A model generated the notes under the pieces. The model ran no database searches, had not been told where the DNA came from, and saw only the letters and a list, made by a program, of their open reading frames with translations. The position numbers were made by a program, and so were the translations under genes. From positions 28,154,653 through 28,218,652 of the forward strand of contig CM065304.1 in assembly GCA_033032175.1 (NCBI GenBank): a DNA stretch of 64,000 nt, read 5' to 3'. Source of the stretch: Saturnia japonica. Its lineage: Eukaryota > Arthropoda > Insecta > Lepidoptera > Saturniidae. Of this stretch, positions 45,703-55,730 are shown in pieces (positions within the stretch are counted from its first letter, which is position 1; each line of letters opens with the position of its first letter).

Positions 45703-46239
45703 CTACAAGATAATTAATATTTTGATTACATTCTTTCAGCACCTGTAATATAATCATAAATTCCTCTTGTCTGTACTTTTAAGTTGCAGAAAAAAATAAA
45801 TGCGCAAGAACCGACAAGTGGTAATAAAAGATAGCCATTTTTAGAATTTTGGCCCATTTTTAAGAACATGTATCTCTGGAAAAGTACTGTACCAAACTTT
45901 ATGTCATTTCCGGATGAATATAGAGCTCTACCCAATGAAAGATCTAAACTATCTATCATTACACTTTTCTGTAATGATTAAGCAAAAATAATAAAAATAT
46001 TGTAACAAAAATAATAAAGATGAAGCTTTCATTGGATATTAATTTGAAATGTGAATAAAAAATTACGCTTTTTCTTATAGAGGTAATGAGAAAATTGAAG
46101 CTTTTACTATATGCTAAGCTTAAGGTACGATTAATAATATATTATATAATATATATAACCTGAGAATAATATACTGAGAAATGCCTAAATCGCGCTTTGT
46201 AAAAAAGAAAAAAAATGCAGTATAAAAAGGGCATCATTG
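45703..46239. other. SCYL2 intron, nothing recognised
   Basis: AT-rich sequence up to the target site of the young LINE. Confidence 0.4.
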
Positions 46240-46253
46240 AACAGCGCTATTGT

Positions 46254-46439
46254 AACGACTTAATGATACTGCTCCTTCGCGAGCACGATATCCGCGAGCT
46301 CATTGACTACAATGACCATCTGGAGCGCTTCGGTCTCATCAAGACCGCTTGCGCGTTCCCCCGCCTCTCAGAGACACTACAACGTCTCGACCGTGAGGCG
46401 TGTAATAATAACTTAGGGCCTTTCAATGGCAAAGTTTAA
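46254..46439 (+). CDS. C-terminal remnant of LINE ORF1
   Basis: An open frame enters from the flanking DNA and, inside the element, reads 'LLREHDIRELIDYNDHLERF', 'GLIKTACAFPRLSETLQRLD', ending 'FNGKV' at TAA 46437-46439. It overlaps the ORF2 start by 14 nt, an arrangement used by jockey-type elements for re-initiated translation of ORF2. The N-terminal gag-like and zinc-knuckle parts are missing because of truncation, so this is not a functional gene. Confidence 0.75.
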   Translation, partial: NDLMILLLREHDIRELIDYNDHLERFGLIKTACAFPRLSETLQRLDREACNNNLGPFNGKV

Positions 46440-49320
46440 ACCGAAAGCGTTAAATCTTTCGTTTTTTAACGCACGGAACCTATATCCGCAGCGTGATCTC
46501 GTCGCGACCTTTCTTAAAGATCACCAAGTAGATGTTCTTTTAGTGCAGGAGACGCTCTTAAAGCGTGCTAAACGTGATCCAAAAATCGCGAACTACAATA
46601 TTGTAAGAAATGACCGGGCCGGCCGCGGGGGCGGCACTCTCATTTATTACAAACGATCGTTATATTGTACGCCGGTAGATCCTCCGATACTTACCAATAT
46701 GGAAGTATCCGTGTGTAGACTAGGAATGACCGACCACCCGTCCATAACGTTAGTCTCAGTTTATCTCTCGCCGAGGAAAGAGCCTCTCAGGTCTGACCTA
46801 GAAAAGCTACTTTCGCTCGGTGAATCGGTCATTATAGCGGGTGACCTCAATTGTGGACACACTTCGTTTGGCAATTGGAGAGACTCCAGTAATGGGGTTA
46901 AACTCGAAGAGCTAACGAACGTGCTAAACTTTGATGTCATAGCGCCACCCACTCCCACCCACTTTCAAGACAACTGTATGCCGACAGTGCTTGATGTAGC
47001 TCTCATTAAAGGTATCGCGCTTCGGTTACGACTCATTCGGGTCGTACACGAGCTCGACTCCGACCACCGTCCGGTCATCATGCAGCTAGGTCAACCAGAC
47101 GACTCTAGCCCTCCTTCGGTCCAAGTGGTTGACTATGCCAAGCTAAAACATTATCTTGCGGACAGGCCGTCCTCGTCCAGCTTAGATAGGATCCCGGACG
47201 TATTGGGGTCCGTTGCGGACGTAGATCTCGCGATCGATTCCCTGGTCGACCACCTGCAGGCCGGCATCGGAGAGGCCTCGAGAGAGGTCGAAGAGGCGAG
47301 CGATCGCCGCTTCGTACTCCCTGCCGACGTGCGGGCGTTGTTGACGGAAAAGAACGCGGCGACTCGTGCGCACGACCACTATCCGACCGAGGAAAACCGC
47401 GCACGTTTACGCGCACTTCAAAGATCGGTTAGAGCCCGTATATTAGAACTCAGAAGTCACAGATGGGACGCCCTCGTCGAAGGGCTAAGGCCGTCGCATC
47501 TGGCTTACTGGAAATTAGCTCACAGCCTCAAAATAGAGGCTTCTTATCTTATGCCCCCCCTCGAGAGGGGTCCCGGTATACCGCTCGCCTTCGATAGCAG
47601 CGACAAGGCGGAGTGCCTCGCCACTTGTTTGGAGAGCCAGTGCTCTCCGAACAGTGTCGATGCAAATACCGACCGGGTCGAGGGTATCGATGGATGCGTG
47701 CGGGAGCTGGATAAGCTCCCCGCGACAGACTCCCTGTCCCCAGTCACGTCTGAGGAGGTTCTTTCCATTATAAAAAGCCTTAAGCTTAGAAAAGCACCAG
47801 GTCCCGACGGGATCAGGAATGAAGTACTTAGACTTCTTCCCGATCGCCTCATAGCTCTTTTGGTCTGCATCTTCAATGTAGCCATAGCCCACTGCCATTT
47901 TCCAGCCGCCTGGAAAAAGGCCATAGTCATAGGTATCCGTAAGCCCGGCAAGAGCGCGTCGCTTCCCGACAGCTATCGCCCGATCAGTCTCCTAAATACT
48001 TTAGGGAAAATGTACGAGCGGATCCTTCTGAACCGTCTCAAGTCAGTAATAGAGGAGAAAGACCTCTATCCGCCTGAGCAATTCGGTTTCCGTGCTAGAT
48101 ATTCTTGCACTCATCAAGTGCACCGCCTCACGGAGCACGTTGCATTTAATTTTGCTGAATTATATAAACCCCGCCGTACACTTGCGGTCTTTTTCGACGT
48201 TGCCAAGGCCTTCGATAAGGTCTGGCACGAGGGATTGATCTACAAGTTGTATCACTTTGAAGTCCCCGATAGGCTAATTAAAATAATTCGCGACTATCTA
48301 ACAGATCGCACCTTTCGCTATAGAGTGGAAGGTGAATTGTCCACGCCCCGTCCAATACGCTCAGGCGTTCCCCAAGGTTCGATCCTGGCTCCTAGCCTAT
48401 TTAACCTGTACGTCAGTGACCTACCTCGACTCCCGGAGGTCGAGGTAGGGCTATACGCTGACGATACAGTCTTATATGCCTCAGATAGGAATAGATCCCA
48501 CCTCAGACACAAAGTCCAACGCTCCGTGACCACTCTCGGGAAGTGGTTTAACGAGTGGCGTATAGCCGTTAATCCCTCGAAGAGCGCCGCGATGCTCTTC
48601 GATGCGGATTCGTCACAGATACCGTGGAAGCTTAAACCTGTTAAGCTCTACGATAATCCGATTCCGTATGTAAGAGAGACCAAATATCTAGGGGTAACCC
48701 TAGATAGTAGGCTCTCTTTTAGACCCCACATCCGTAAGGTTAGGAACAGGGCCGCGTGGGTCCTGGGCCGGTTGCATCCTCTGTTGTGTTCGGTGAGTAA
48801 AATGTCCACGCGACATAAGCTCACGCTCTACAAGACGTGTATTCGACCAATTTTGACATACAGTTGCGCCGTGTTCGCACATATGTCCGAGTCGAGTTTC
48901 AAACGGTTACAATCGATACAGAATAGGTTCCTCTATCGTCTCACCGGGGCCCCGTGGTATGTTCGAAGCGTAGATCTCCATAGAGATATGGAGCTTCCTT
49001 CGATACATGCCTACGTTAAACAGCTCTCCCGTTCGTATTTCGACACCGCGTCGAACCACGCGAATCCGTTAATAAAAACAGCCGCCACTTATGTTCCGGC
49101 ACCCACGGACATCCGGTGCAAACGCCGGCCGCGCAATATTTTTATTGATCCCGACGATCACATCGAAAATTCGAATAAATATTACACATCCGTCTCTCCA
49201 AACAGAGCGTGCCAGCGCCCACGCCCGCGTAACCACCGTTCTCTCCGCAGAGGGCGGGCGGTCAATTTCGCTCCAGCACACCCGTCACGTCCACCCTCTC
49301 TAGCGGTAACCCAAGCCTAG
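46426..49320 (+). CDS. LINE ORF2: endonuclease-reverse transcriptase, 964 aa
   Basis: Single uninterrupted frame. The APE-type endonuclease spans about residues 1-220, with 'NARNLYPQRDLV' (about 15), 'LVQETLL' (about 40), 'GDLNCGH' (139-145) and 'DSDHRP' (211-216). The reverse transcriptase spans about 450-740, with 'RKAPGPDGIRNEVL', 'SYRPISLLNTLGKMYERILL', 'FFDVAKAFDKVW' (catalytic Asp 591), 'SGVPQGS' (646-652) and 'YADD' (677-680). All catalytic motifs look intact. There is no RNase H domain, and the length fits the jockey clade (about 900-1000 aa). The protein nicks target DNA and primes cDNA synthesis there. Read-through from SCYL2 could express its RNA. Confidence 0.97.
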   Translation: MAKFKPKALNLSFFNARNLYPQRDLVATFLKDHQVDVLLVQETLLKRAKRDPKIANYNIVRNDRAGRGGGTLIYYKRSLYCTPVDPPILTNMEVSVCRLGMTDHPSITLVSVYLSPRKEPLRSDLEKLLSLGESVIIAGDLNCGHTSFGNWRDSSNGVKLEELTNVLNFDVIAPPTPTHFQDNCMPTVLDVALIKGIALRLRLIRVVHELDSDHRPVIMQLGQPDDSSPPSVQVVDYAKLKHYLADRPSSSSLDRIPDVLGSVADVDLAIDSLVDHLQAGIGEASREVEEASDRRFVLPADVRALLTEKNAATRAHDHYPTEENRARLRALQRSVRARILELRSHRWDALVEGLRPSHLAYWKLAHSLKIEASYLMPPLERGPGIPLAFDSSDKAECLATCLESQCSPNSVDANTDRVEGIDGCVRELDKLPATDSLSPVTSEEVLSIIKSLKLRKAPGPDGIRNEVLRLLPDRLIALLVCIFNVAIAHCHFPAAWKKAIVIGIRKPGKSASLPDSYRPISLLNTLGKMYERILLNRLKSVIEEKDLYPPEQFGFRARYSCTHQVHRLTEHVAFNFAELYKPRRTLAVFFDVAKAFDKVWHEGLIYKLYHFEVPDRLIKIIRDYLTDRTFRYRVEGELSTPRPIRSGVPQGSILAPSLFNLYVSDLPRLPEVEVGLYADDTVLYASDRNRSHLRHKVQRSVTTLGKWFNEWRIAVNPSKSAAMLFDADSSQIPWKLKPVKLYDNPIPYVRETKYLGVTLDSRLSFRPHIRKVRNRAAWVLGRLHPLLCSVSKMSTRHKLTLYKTCIRPILTYSCAVFAHMSESSFKRLQSIQNRFLYRLTGAPWYVRSVDLHRDMELPSIHAYVKQLSRSYFDTASNHANPLIKTAATYVPAPTDIRCKRRPRNIFIDPDDHIENSNKYYTSVSPNRACQRPRPRNHRSLRRGRAVNFAPAHPSRPPSLAVTQA

Positions 49321-49823
49321 GTCCGTTCCTCGGTGTGAAACCCTTGGGTCAGGCAACCGCCCGCGCGATACAAGTGACACTGTACGTGCATCACTTAGCT
49401 ACCTACATACAACACTACACACGTATGAACATACACACGTGCACACCACACAGGTACATAGGTTCTGTGAGGGACCTTTTTTTTTTTTTTTTTTTACGCT
49501 AGTTAGTTAGCGCTAGTTAGTGTAGAAACATTCCGATTACTGAATACACATACGCACGGTTCCTTCCTTCCTCCCAGGAGAAAGGGAACGTGCCTATGTG
49601 TATATTTAGTTAGCTCGAATCGTAGGTGTAGGGATTCGAATAGATCGCGACCTATTTGCGAACGCGACGACCGCCCGAGCCGAGGTCCGGCCACTTTGGC
49701 ACCCTCGTGCGAGTCGTCCACAAAACTTTCGCGGCTGAGTGCCCTCTGCGCTCGCCCCCAAGTCCGGTGAAGCTGTAAAAGCCGCAGCGGCTTTAGGGCC
49801 CCTAAGGCTAACAGTGTAGTCAG

Positions 49824-49900
<77 letters not shown>
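49321..49900 (+). other. 3' UTR and poly(A) of the LINE
   Basis: GC-rich 3' UTR, with a T run of about 20 nt near 49475 and an A run at about 49828-49902. Relatives of this UTR lie at 11860-12262 (older) and 34413-34511 (very short). Confidence 0.9.
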
Positions 49901-49903
<3 letters not shown>

Positions 49904-49914
49904 AGCGCTATTGT

Positions 49915-50296
49915 TGTTCCAAAACCTCATTACAGTATCGAAAATAGTATTCGAAGGTCAAAATTTACATTTCTTGAATTGTGGAATCCTGGGTTTTACG
50001 TATATTACAAAAAGTATCCTGTCATATATTATCATGGATTTACATGATATTATACTAACTATTTATTATAATACTTAATTTTAAAATTACAATTGTCATC
50101 TTAATATAAAAGTCAGACCTGAGTAAACATTGCTGATTTTAACTTATAAAAATAATTGCTACATTAATATATTATTTACATTATCATAATCGAAAATCCT
50201 TTTAAATGAGTATTCATTTTCTTCTCATATGTTTATAAAGGTTTCCCAGTGCTATTTAGAATAAATTTAATATTGTTATTGATTTTATATGCGTAG
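49915..50296. other. SCYL2 intron after the LINE
   Basis: AT-rich sequence ending at the acceptor TATATGCGTAG. Confidence 0.5.
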
Positions 50297-50437
50297 GGTG
50301 GATCCATGCCTAATACATCTTCAAGCGTGCCGTTCCTACTAACGTCGTCCATGCAGTCGGTCAGGTCACGGCGGCCTTCCGCCTGCCTGGGTAACTCTCA
50401 AGGATCGGGACTACTGCATCAGCTGAGCAGCGGCATG
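50297..50437 (+). CDS. SCYL2: SCYL2 exon: Ser-rich tail
   Basis: The 47-codon exon has acceptor TTTTATATGCGTAG and donor ATGGTAAGA, phase 0 at both ends. It encodes 'GGSMPNTSSSVPFLLTSSMQ', 'SVRSRRPSACLGNSQGSG' and 'LLHQLSSGM'. If the donor is not used, the frame continues to a TGA at 50561-50563 ('VRHLPVGSHSSSSTPQ' and onwards), giving a different C-terminus. A further AG at about 50519 could define a third ending. Confidence 0.8.
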
Positions 50438-50908
50438 GTAAGACATCTCCCCGTCGGCAGCCATAGCAGTTCTTCTACGCCACAGCACTGGAGATCTCTC
50501 CGAGGGGCCACCGCAGCAGGTTACCGCGCGCTAAGGAATACTGCGATGGCGGTGAGAAAATGAGCATCGCTTAACAATCCAATGACTCGTTAAACAATGC
50601 ATATAAATCAACCGAGTCCTTGGCCAACATCAGCCTTTCCAACAGGCGCGATGCGTGTTTCCTGCTCTGCAAACATGCTGGCTGTAGACCAACTATCGGC
50701 AACATACTTACAATGATTAATTATTTCATAATTCAATAACGCCACCCTAACCCCTCACCCTTGATGTTTAGTTGTATATTGATGTTGTATTTAAATAACC
50801 TATTATTAAAATTTCATTTATTTACAAGCATTATTTAGATTTTTTTTTCTTTACTTTCTGTCACATTCTGTACTGTCGAGTGTAACCCGAAGAGATATAT
50901 TTATGCAG

Positions 50909-51034
50909 GCCGACAGTACAACGACGACCGCCCACGGATTGCAGTTCGTTCGGTGGTCGCCGTTGTATGAAGATTATACCGTGCTTATCACCAGGGACAG
51001 TAATATCAATTTGCCAAGCCCCTGTAAAAGTTAA
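50909..51034 (+). CDS. SCYL2: Probable last SCYL2 exon
   Basis: After the acceptor TATTTATGCAG, the frame continues in phase 0 for 41 codons: 'ADSTTTTAHGLQFVRWSPLY', 'EDYTVLITRDSNINLPSPCK' and S, then TAA at 51032-51034. The segment is GC-rich compared with both flanks and fits the phase of the donor at 50437. I do not know this C-terminal sequence from other species, so the call rests on splice phase and composition. Confidence 0.6.
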   Translation, partial: ADSTTTTAHGLQFVRWSPLYEDYTVLITRDSNINLPSPCKS

Positions 51035-52688
51035 AACGATATATATATATAAAATATATATTATATGTTCATAAACGAAACAAATATTAATTTAAAAATG
51101 TGGTCGTGACAATTATGTTTTAAATTCTTTTAAACTTTTAAATGCCTTGATAATGTCATTCTTTAACCGATCTGGTTATATACAATTTAAAATATATACT
51201 ATATAATTATGTACCTATAAATATAAATGAGATATTGTGAAGGAAATCAGTGTACGTGCTTTAAACGAAATATAATGGACATATTGCTCAATCACCGAAG
51301 AGTTTAATTGTGACAAAAATGTCCGATTAAACATAAAATTAAGAGGTTATGAATTGTAAATTGAAAATTTAAAAAGTTACCATTTCGAATAGTATAATAT
51401 ATATAGAGCGAGAAAATGTATATCGGTGCTGTGATAAGGTGTTGTTATATGTATATACACGAAAGTAGAAAGGATCACACTTTATAATTGCAAAATATAC
51501 TTTATGCTTAAAATGTTTTAGTTGATATCCCAATGACTGGCTATCAAAAGGGAAGAATTTTTTTGTGCCAAATACATAATATATGAAGTTGGGGTTTTAT
51601 TAGTATTTTAAATCCTATATAAGTATAATATAATATTGATTATTAAACTTTTTCAATAGATACGTCTAAAACTACCTACGTTACTTAGAGTGAAAATAAA
51701 GAGTTTAAAAATATGACTATTTACATACTATTTTTGTACAAATATATTTCCATTAACTGTTGATGTATGATTTCAATTTAATTTTTAGCTCTCTATAATA
51801 TTACTCGAAGATATAAAAATGCTTTTTACATCTTATTTATTAAATAGTTTGTTACCAATTTTTACCATATTTCTTATATAGTTTCTCTTTTATTTTGTAG
51901 ATTTGTATCTTAAAAATGGCTTACTCTTTTTATTAGTTATTCAACTTTGATGTCAACAAGAAAAGAGTTTTTAAATTAATTAGGGGAATTCCAAATACTT
52001 AATTATGTGTTTTATTTTTTAAACATTACATAGACATAAAACTATCACTTAACTCGGTGACTATGATTTCACTTAATATTAAAAATGTTTCCTTGTAAGG
52101 ATCATCGAGTACCGTGAAATAAATTCTGCACGAAATTGTCTATCTTTATATTTATGTATTATGTTATTTATTTATTATGTATTCGGAGCATCATATTAAT
52201 TATATTCATTTCTGTTCACCGATATGTGGAAATCATTTATTAACTATTTGTATTTCATTTAATTCGTTAACGTGTATTTATATTCTATATCATTTCACTT
52301 TGGAGTACGTAGTATTGACTGAATTAATGGCTCTTATATCATTGGTAAAATTATTACAGTTTGACAAAGTTGTTGGTATCAAATCAATACTGTAGAACTT
52401 AGTCCGTAGAAGTAAGTGATACCGCATACGGGACTAACCTTACTATAATAGCTTAAAAATGTGCGATACGTTTCGATATTATTGATTAACGATACAACGA
52501 AATGCGATATATCGATAGACTGCCATACGATATACAGCGATAATTATCGTATTCCTCATCATACGTTTCGTATCTGATTTTTGTCGCTAAAAATATCACC
52601 AAATTCGAGTTACGTACTGGTACTTACTAGGTTTAAATATACTTATTAAATTAAAAAACATGTCTTATTGACTGTAAGTATGACTGTA
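51035..52688. other. SCYL2 3' UTR and intergenic DNA
   Basis: AT-rich with several AATAAA/ATTAAA-like signals, for example AAATAAAGAG near 51695. No gene was recognised. Around 52480-52560 a run of CGATAT/ATCGTAT units forms a degenerate palindromic stretch. Confidence 0.4.
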
Positions 52689-54820
52689 AGTCAAAATCTG
52701 TTAAAACGACATCGAAGGGACTGCTCATATTCAGTCGTAAAAACCGATGATGTTTAATGTGTATCGTGCAAGTACAAACAAATCGATACGGAATTATTGG
52801 AAAAATATATTTATTCAACTATGTACATTTTGTTTATTACACATAAGTACAATGCATATTATTTTTCTGTGAGCATAAAATCTGTAATTTTGGTCTGTTT
52901 GGAACACTTCTGTTGTGCATAGATATTTTGTAAATCACGTTGGATTTTAATTAACGTATCGTCATAATTGCTGTGGATATGGAACTGTTCATTAAAAAGA
53001 ACAATCTTTCTTAATACACTAACAGCATTGATACCATCATTCAAAGTTGGTACAGTTAATTGTTCTTCAGAGTCTTCCTGTTCGTCATCTTCCTCTTGAA
53101 CATCTCGTACAATATCATCTTCCGTAGCTCGTGCGCAAATTGCAATAGAGTTATCTACATCAATAAACTCTGCTGCTTCAGTAGTAGATAAAGCAGGTCA
53201 TAAATTTTGAGCTAATTGAGCAAGAGAAATATGGTCCTCTCCATCATCATCAGTCACATCATCTGAGGTTATCGTTAAGAGATCTTTAAAACCAGCATGT
53301 TTAAAGCAGTTAGCTATAGTGTTTTGTGAAACGTTTTTCCATGCTTCTGATATCATCAAGATGGCATCAAGAACCGTAAAGCTTTTTTGGACGCTACTGT
53401 CAAGGTTTTGTATTAACTTAAACACTTGCAGTCTTCTATAGTGAGATTTTAAACACCTTATTACACCTTGGTCCATTGGTTGCAATACAGGATGTAACAT
53501 TTGGTGGTAAGAACACAAGTTTAATGCATTTTAGATTAGTAACAGCCGGATGAGCAGGACAGTTATTAACCAAAAGTAGAACTTTCTGTTTGTTTCCTTT
53601 CAATTCAGCGTCCCAGTTTCTTAACCATCTCTCAAAAATGTCCGATGTCATCCATGACTTCACATTGTTTTCATACGTTACCGGCAGTGAGTGTATGTTT
53701 TTAAAGAATCTTGGTTTCTTAGATTTGCCAATAACTAAAAGCTTTCTTTTACAGGATCCTGTCATATTTGCTGCAACCAAGATCGTTAATCTTGTTTTAG
53801 ACATTTTCCTCCCGAACAATTCTCTCCTTTGAACTTTAAAGTCTTGTCTGGTTTCATATTGTAAAAAAGTCCAGTTTCGTCTGCGTTAAAAATTTCATCT
53901 GGTCCGTAGCCTTCAAATAATGTAGGCCACTTTTGCGTTATCCATTCTTCTACAGTATCCTTATCAACACTAGCAGCTTCACCACTCATTTTCCCGCCGA
54001 CAATACCGTGCCGAGCCCGGAAACGTTGAATCCAACTAGACGAGCAAACAAAATCTTCGCCAAAACGTTGAGCAAAATCTTTGCTCTTTTTGTTGAAGAA
54101 TCGGTCCATTTATAGGCACATTATTAGCCCTTTGATATTTAAACCTCTTTAACAAAGCTTCTTCAATATTCGTATGCTTCGTTGTTCTGGCTCGTTTCAT
54201 GTTCAAAAGATTATTGTCATAAAGCGTTTGAATTTTTTCTCGCTCTTTCCAAATGGTTGAAATTGTCGAGTGTGATACACCATATTCCTTTGCTAAGTCT
54301 TTGTTTGAAATTCCGCTCTCTAGCTTGGATATAATACGCGATTTTTCTTCAATATTAATTTGTTTTCTTTTTCTTTGCGACATTTTGAAAGTTTCACGAA
54401 TAACTCCACAAGGTTTTGGTGCGTCCTGTGTATAGATAAGTAACAAACTAACTGAAGAGATATGAAAAAGCGGGCTTTGACTCTACTGCATGCACGAGTT
54501 TTGTTTCTAAGAATTAGAAAAGACCCTACACTAAACTAAATCCTATTGTTTTCTTTCCTGATTTTAATAGCCATTGAAGACAAATGTGGATACCTATTCA
54601 AATTGTTTACAATACAGCTTAGCCGGTCGTTCTAACAAATCTAATTCTCCGCAATATTAGTTAAATGTGGTCGTTTGATGAGGTATGTCGTTATTAGCAA
54701 TGTCGTATATAGCAATGTTTTTAATAAGGCGGTCATATAGCATTCAGCTGGGACTTTTGTTCTAGGTTACTATAACCGGCATGTTGTTCTAAACGATGTC
54801 GAAGTAAATGGTTTTGACTG
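52689..54820 (-). mobile_element. Complete but dead pogo/Tigger-like DNA transposon
   Basis: The left end starts AGTCAAAATCTGTTAAAACG and the reverse complement of the right end starts CAGTCAAAACCATTTACTTC. Both then run into ACATCG, giving terminal inverted repeats of about 27 bp. TA dinucleotides flank both ends (52687-52688, 54821-54822), as expected for the Tc1/mariner/pogo superfamily. The 2132-bp length fits a single-ORF Tigger-type element. The transposase runs on the minus strand and is broken. Confidence 0.88.
52863..54385 (-). pseudogene. Tigger-type transposase (CENP-B-like), frameshifted
   Basis: The protein starts near 54383 as 'MSQRKRKQINIEEKSRIISK', followed by the pipsqueak-type helix-turn-helix ('NKDLAKEYGVSHSTISTIWK'). 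A CENP-B-type second helix-turn-helix follows ('WIQRFRARHGIVGG'). The DDE catalytic domain has 'IFNADETGLFYNMKPDK' (first Asp), 'LLLVNNCPAHP' (the position usually Asp is Asn) and 'QPMDQGVIRCLK' (third Asp). The C-terminus ends 'KITDFMLTEK' near 52863. Frameshifts occur near 54100, 53810 and 53490, with a stop near 53198, so it is inactive. Confidence 0.88.
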
Positions 54821-55509
54821 TATTATTACAGTTAAACAATAAGGACCCGGGACAACAGTAAGGCTTTATTTCGCAAAAATAACCCACTTATATTACTTTA
54901 TAAAACTTGAAAATATAGTCTGTATCGATATATCGTGTTGCGATTCGTATTTTTACAGTGTATTGATATAAATCAATTTTTTGACCATCTCTATACCAGC
55001 TCAAAACAAACAATGGATGTTATTATAATTTACACATGCAATTGTAACATATAACATATCAGCTACAACTTATTTATCGTTATAAAATATTATGATAATC
55101 TTTCTATCAATAAAAAACTGCATAATTTACGTAAGTAGATTTTTAAATGTCTCAAGCTGATAAAAATAAATTTCGTAATATCATGGAATTTTTATAAGTA
55201 CAATACATATATTAAATAATGTTGAACTAAATCTGAGTAGTAATAACATTTTATTTTGTTTAATAAAATATATTTACCTGTAATTCTTGGAGACTTGTAA
55301 CATGATAGCCGGCTCTCTACAAAATGAACCAAACAACATTGTGTATGCTTTATGCATAATATGTGTGCTATATATGCAATATCTAGGTAAAAAAACAACA
55401 ATTGTATACATGCGTACACTTTCTTTACACCGCGATGGTTTCCAAACTTTTTGGAACAGAGACCAATAAGTTTCAACAAAAATAAACTGTACCAACCTAA
55501 AAACAAACT
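54821..55509. other. Intergenic, nothing recognised
   Basis: AT-rich. Open frames at 55192-55506 show no family features and lack splice context. They may include the 3' UTR of the minus-strand exon that ends at 55510. Confidence 0.4.
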
Positions 55510-55730
55510 TTAATCAAAACTCTTAAAGTATTCGTTAACATAAATTGCTTCATCCCAGCCGTCCGTGCTTGCTTTTACACCAGTACGAAGTTCTAAATCA
55601 TTTCTGGACCATATTTTAGCTCTTGCGGACAACGGGTTGGGAACGTGAATTTTAATCTGTGTCCCGTATGCGATATTACCTATTGTAGCGTAGTGGAGTG
55701 GGCGGACAGGGAAAACGCGGCCGACCGCAT
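55510..55730 (-). CDS. Candidate terminal exon of an unrecognised minus-strand gene
   Basis: A frame of 73 codons without a stop ends at TAA (55510-55512): 'VGRVFPVRPLHYATIGNIAY', 'GTQIKIHVPNPLSARAKIWS', 'RNDLELRTGVKASTDGWDEA', 'IYVNEYFKSFD'. It lacks an ATG. A stop lies directly upstream in frame, so it must start at a splice acceptor: TTAAG at 55731-55732, or the better pyrimidine-preceded acceptor CTACAATAG near 55689. Composition and residue usage look protein-coding. I do not recognise the family. It could be a host gene or an unfamiliar mobile element. Confidence 0.4.

Larger units (their letters stand above)
46254..49900 (+). mobile_element. Young jockey-clade LINE with intact ORF2, 5'-truncated
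   Basis: The element is bounded by perfect 14-bp target duplications AACAGCGCTATTGT at 46240-46253 and 49901-49914, and ends in about 75 A. It holds the last part of ORF1, a complete ORF2 (46426-49320) and a 3' UTR of about 500 bp. The 5' end is cut inside ORF1, the usual result of incomplete target-primed reverse transcription. GC content is far above the host intron. Perfect duplications, an uninterrupted ORF2 and the long A tail point to a very recent insertion. It lies in the same orientation as SCYL2. Confidence 0.97.
6174..51034 (+). other. SCYL2: SCYL2 locus (clathrin-vesicle pseudokinase gene), 5' incomplete
   Basis: Sixteen exons join in phase into about 813 codons collinear with SCYL2 (SCY1-like 2, CVAK104). 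Vertebrate members are about 930 residues: a kinase-like domain, HEAT-like repeats, then a disordered clathrin/AP2-binding tail. The family is associated with clathrin-coated vesicles and with traffic between the trans-Golgi, endosomes and plasma membrane. Its kinase signature residues are degenerate. In this copy the first coding exon (about 60 residues) lies outside the window, and an exon of about 40 residues between 11539 and 35041 was not found. The introns hold most of the mobile DNA of the window. SCYL2 was preferred over SCYL1/SCYL3 because of the 'GQCNILSDMFSLG' and 'NNGKPIIQANN' region and the HEAT exons. Confidence 0.9.

Noticed and set aside
47105..47951. Minus-strand open frames opposite LINE ORF2
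   Set aside because: They are shadows of the intact ORF2 and carry no motifs of their own.
50519..50563. Small intron 50438-50519 giving the SCYL2 end
   Set aside because: It is possible but would add only about four codons. The acceptor at 50908 gives a longer, more coding-like exon, so it is kept only as a minor alternative.
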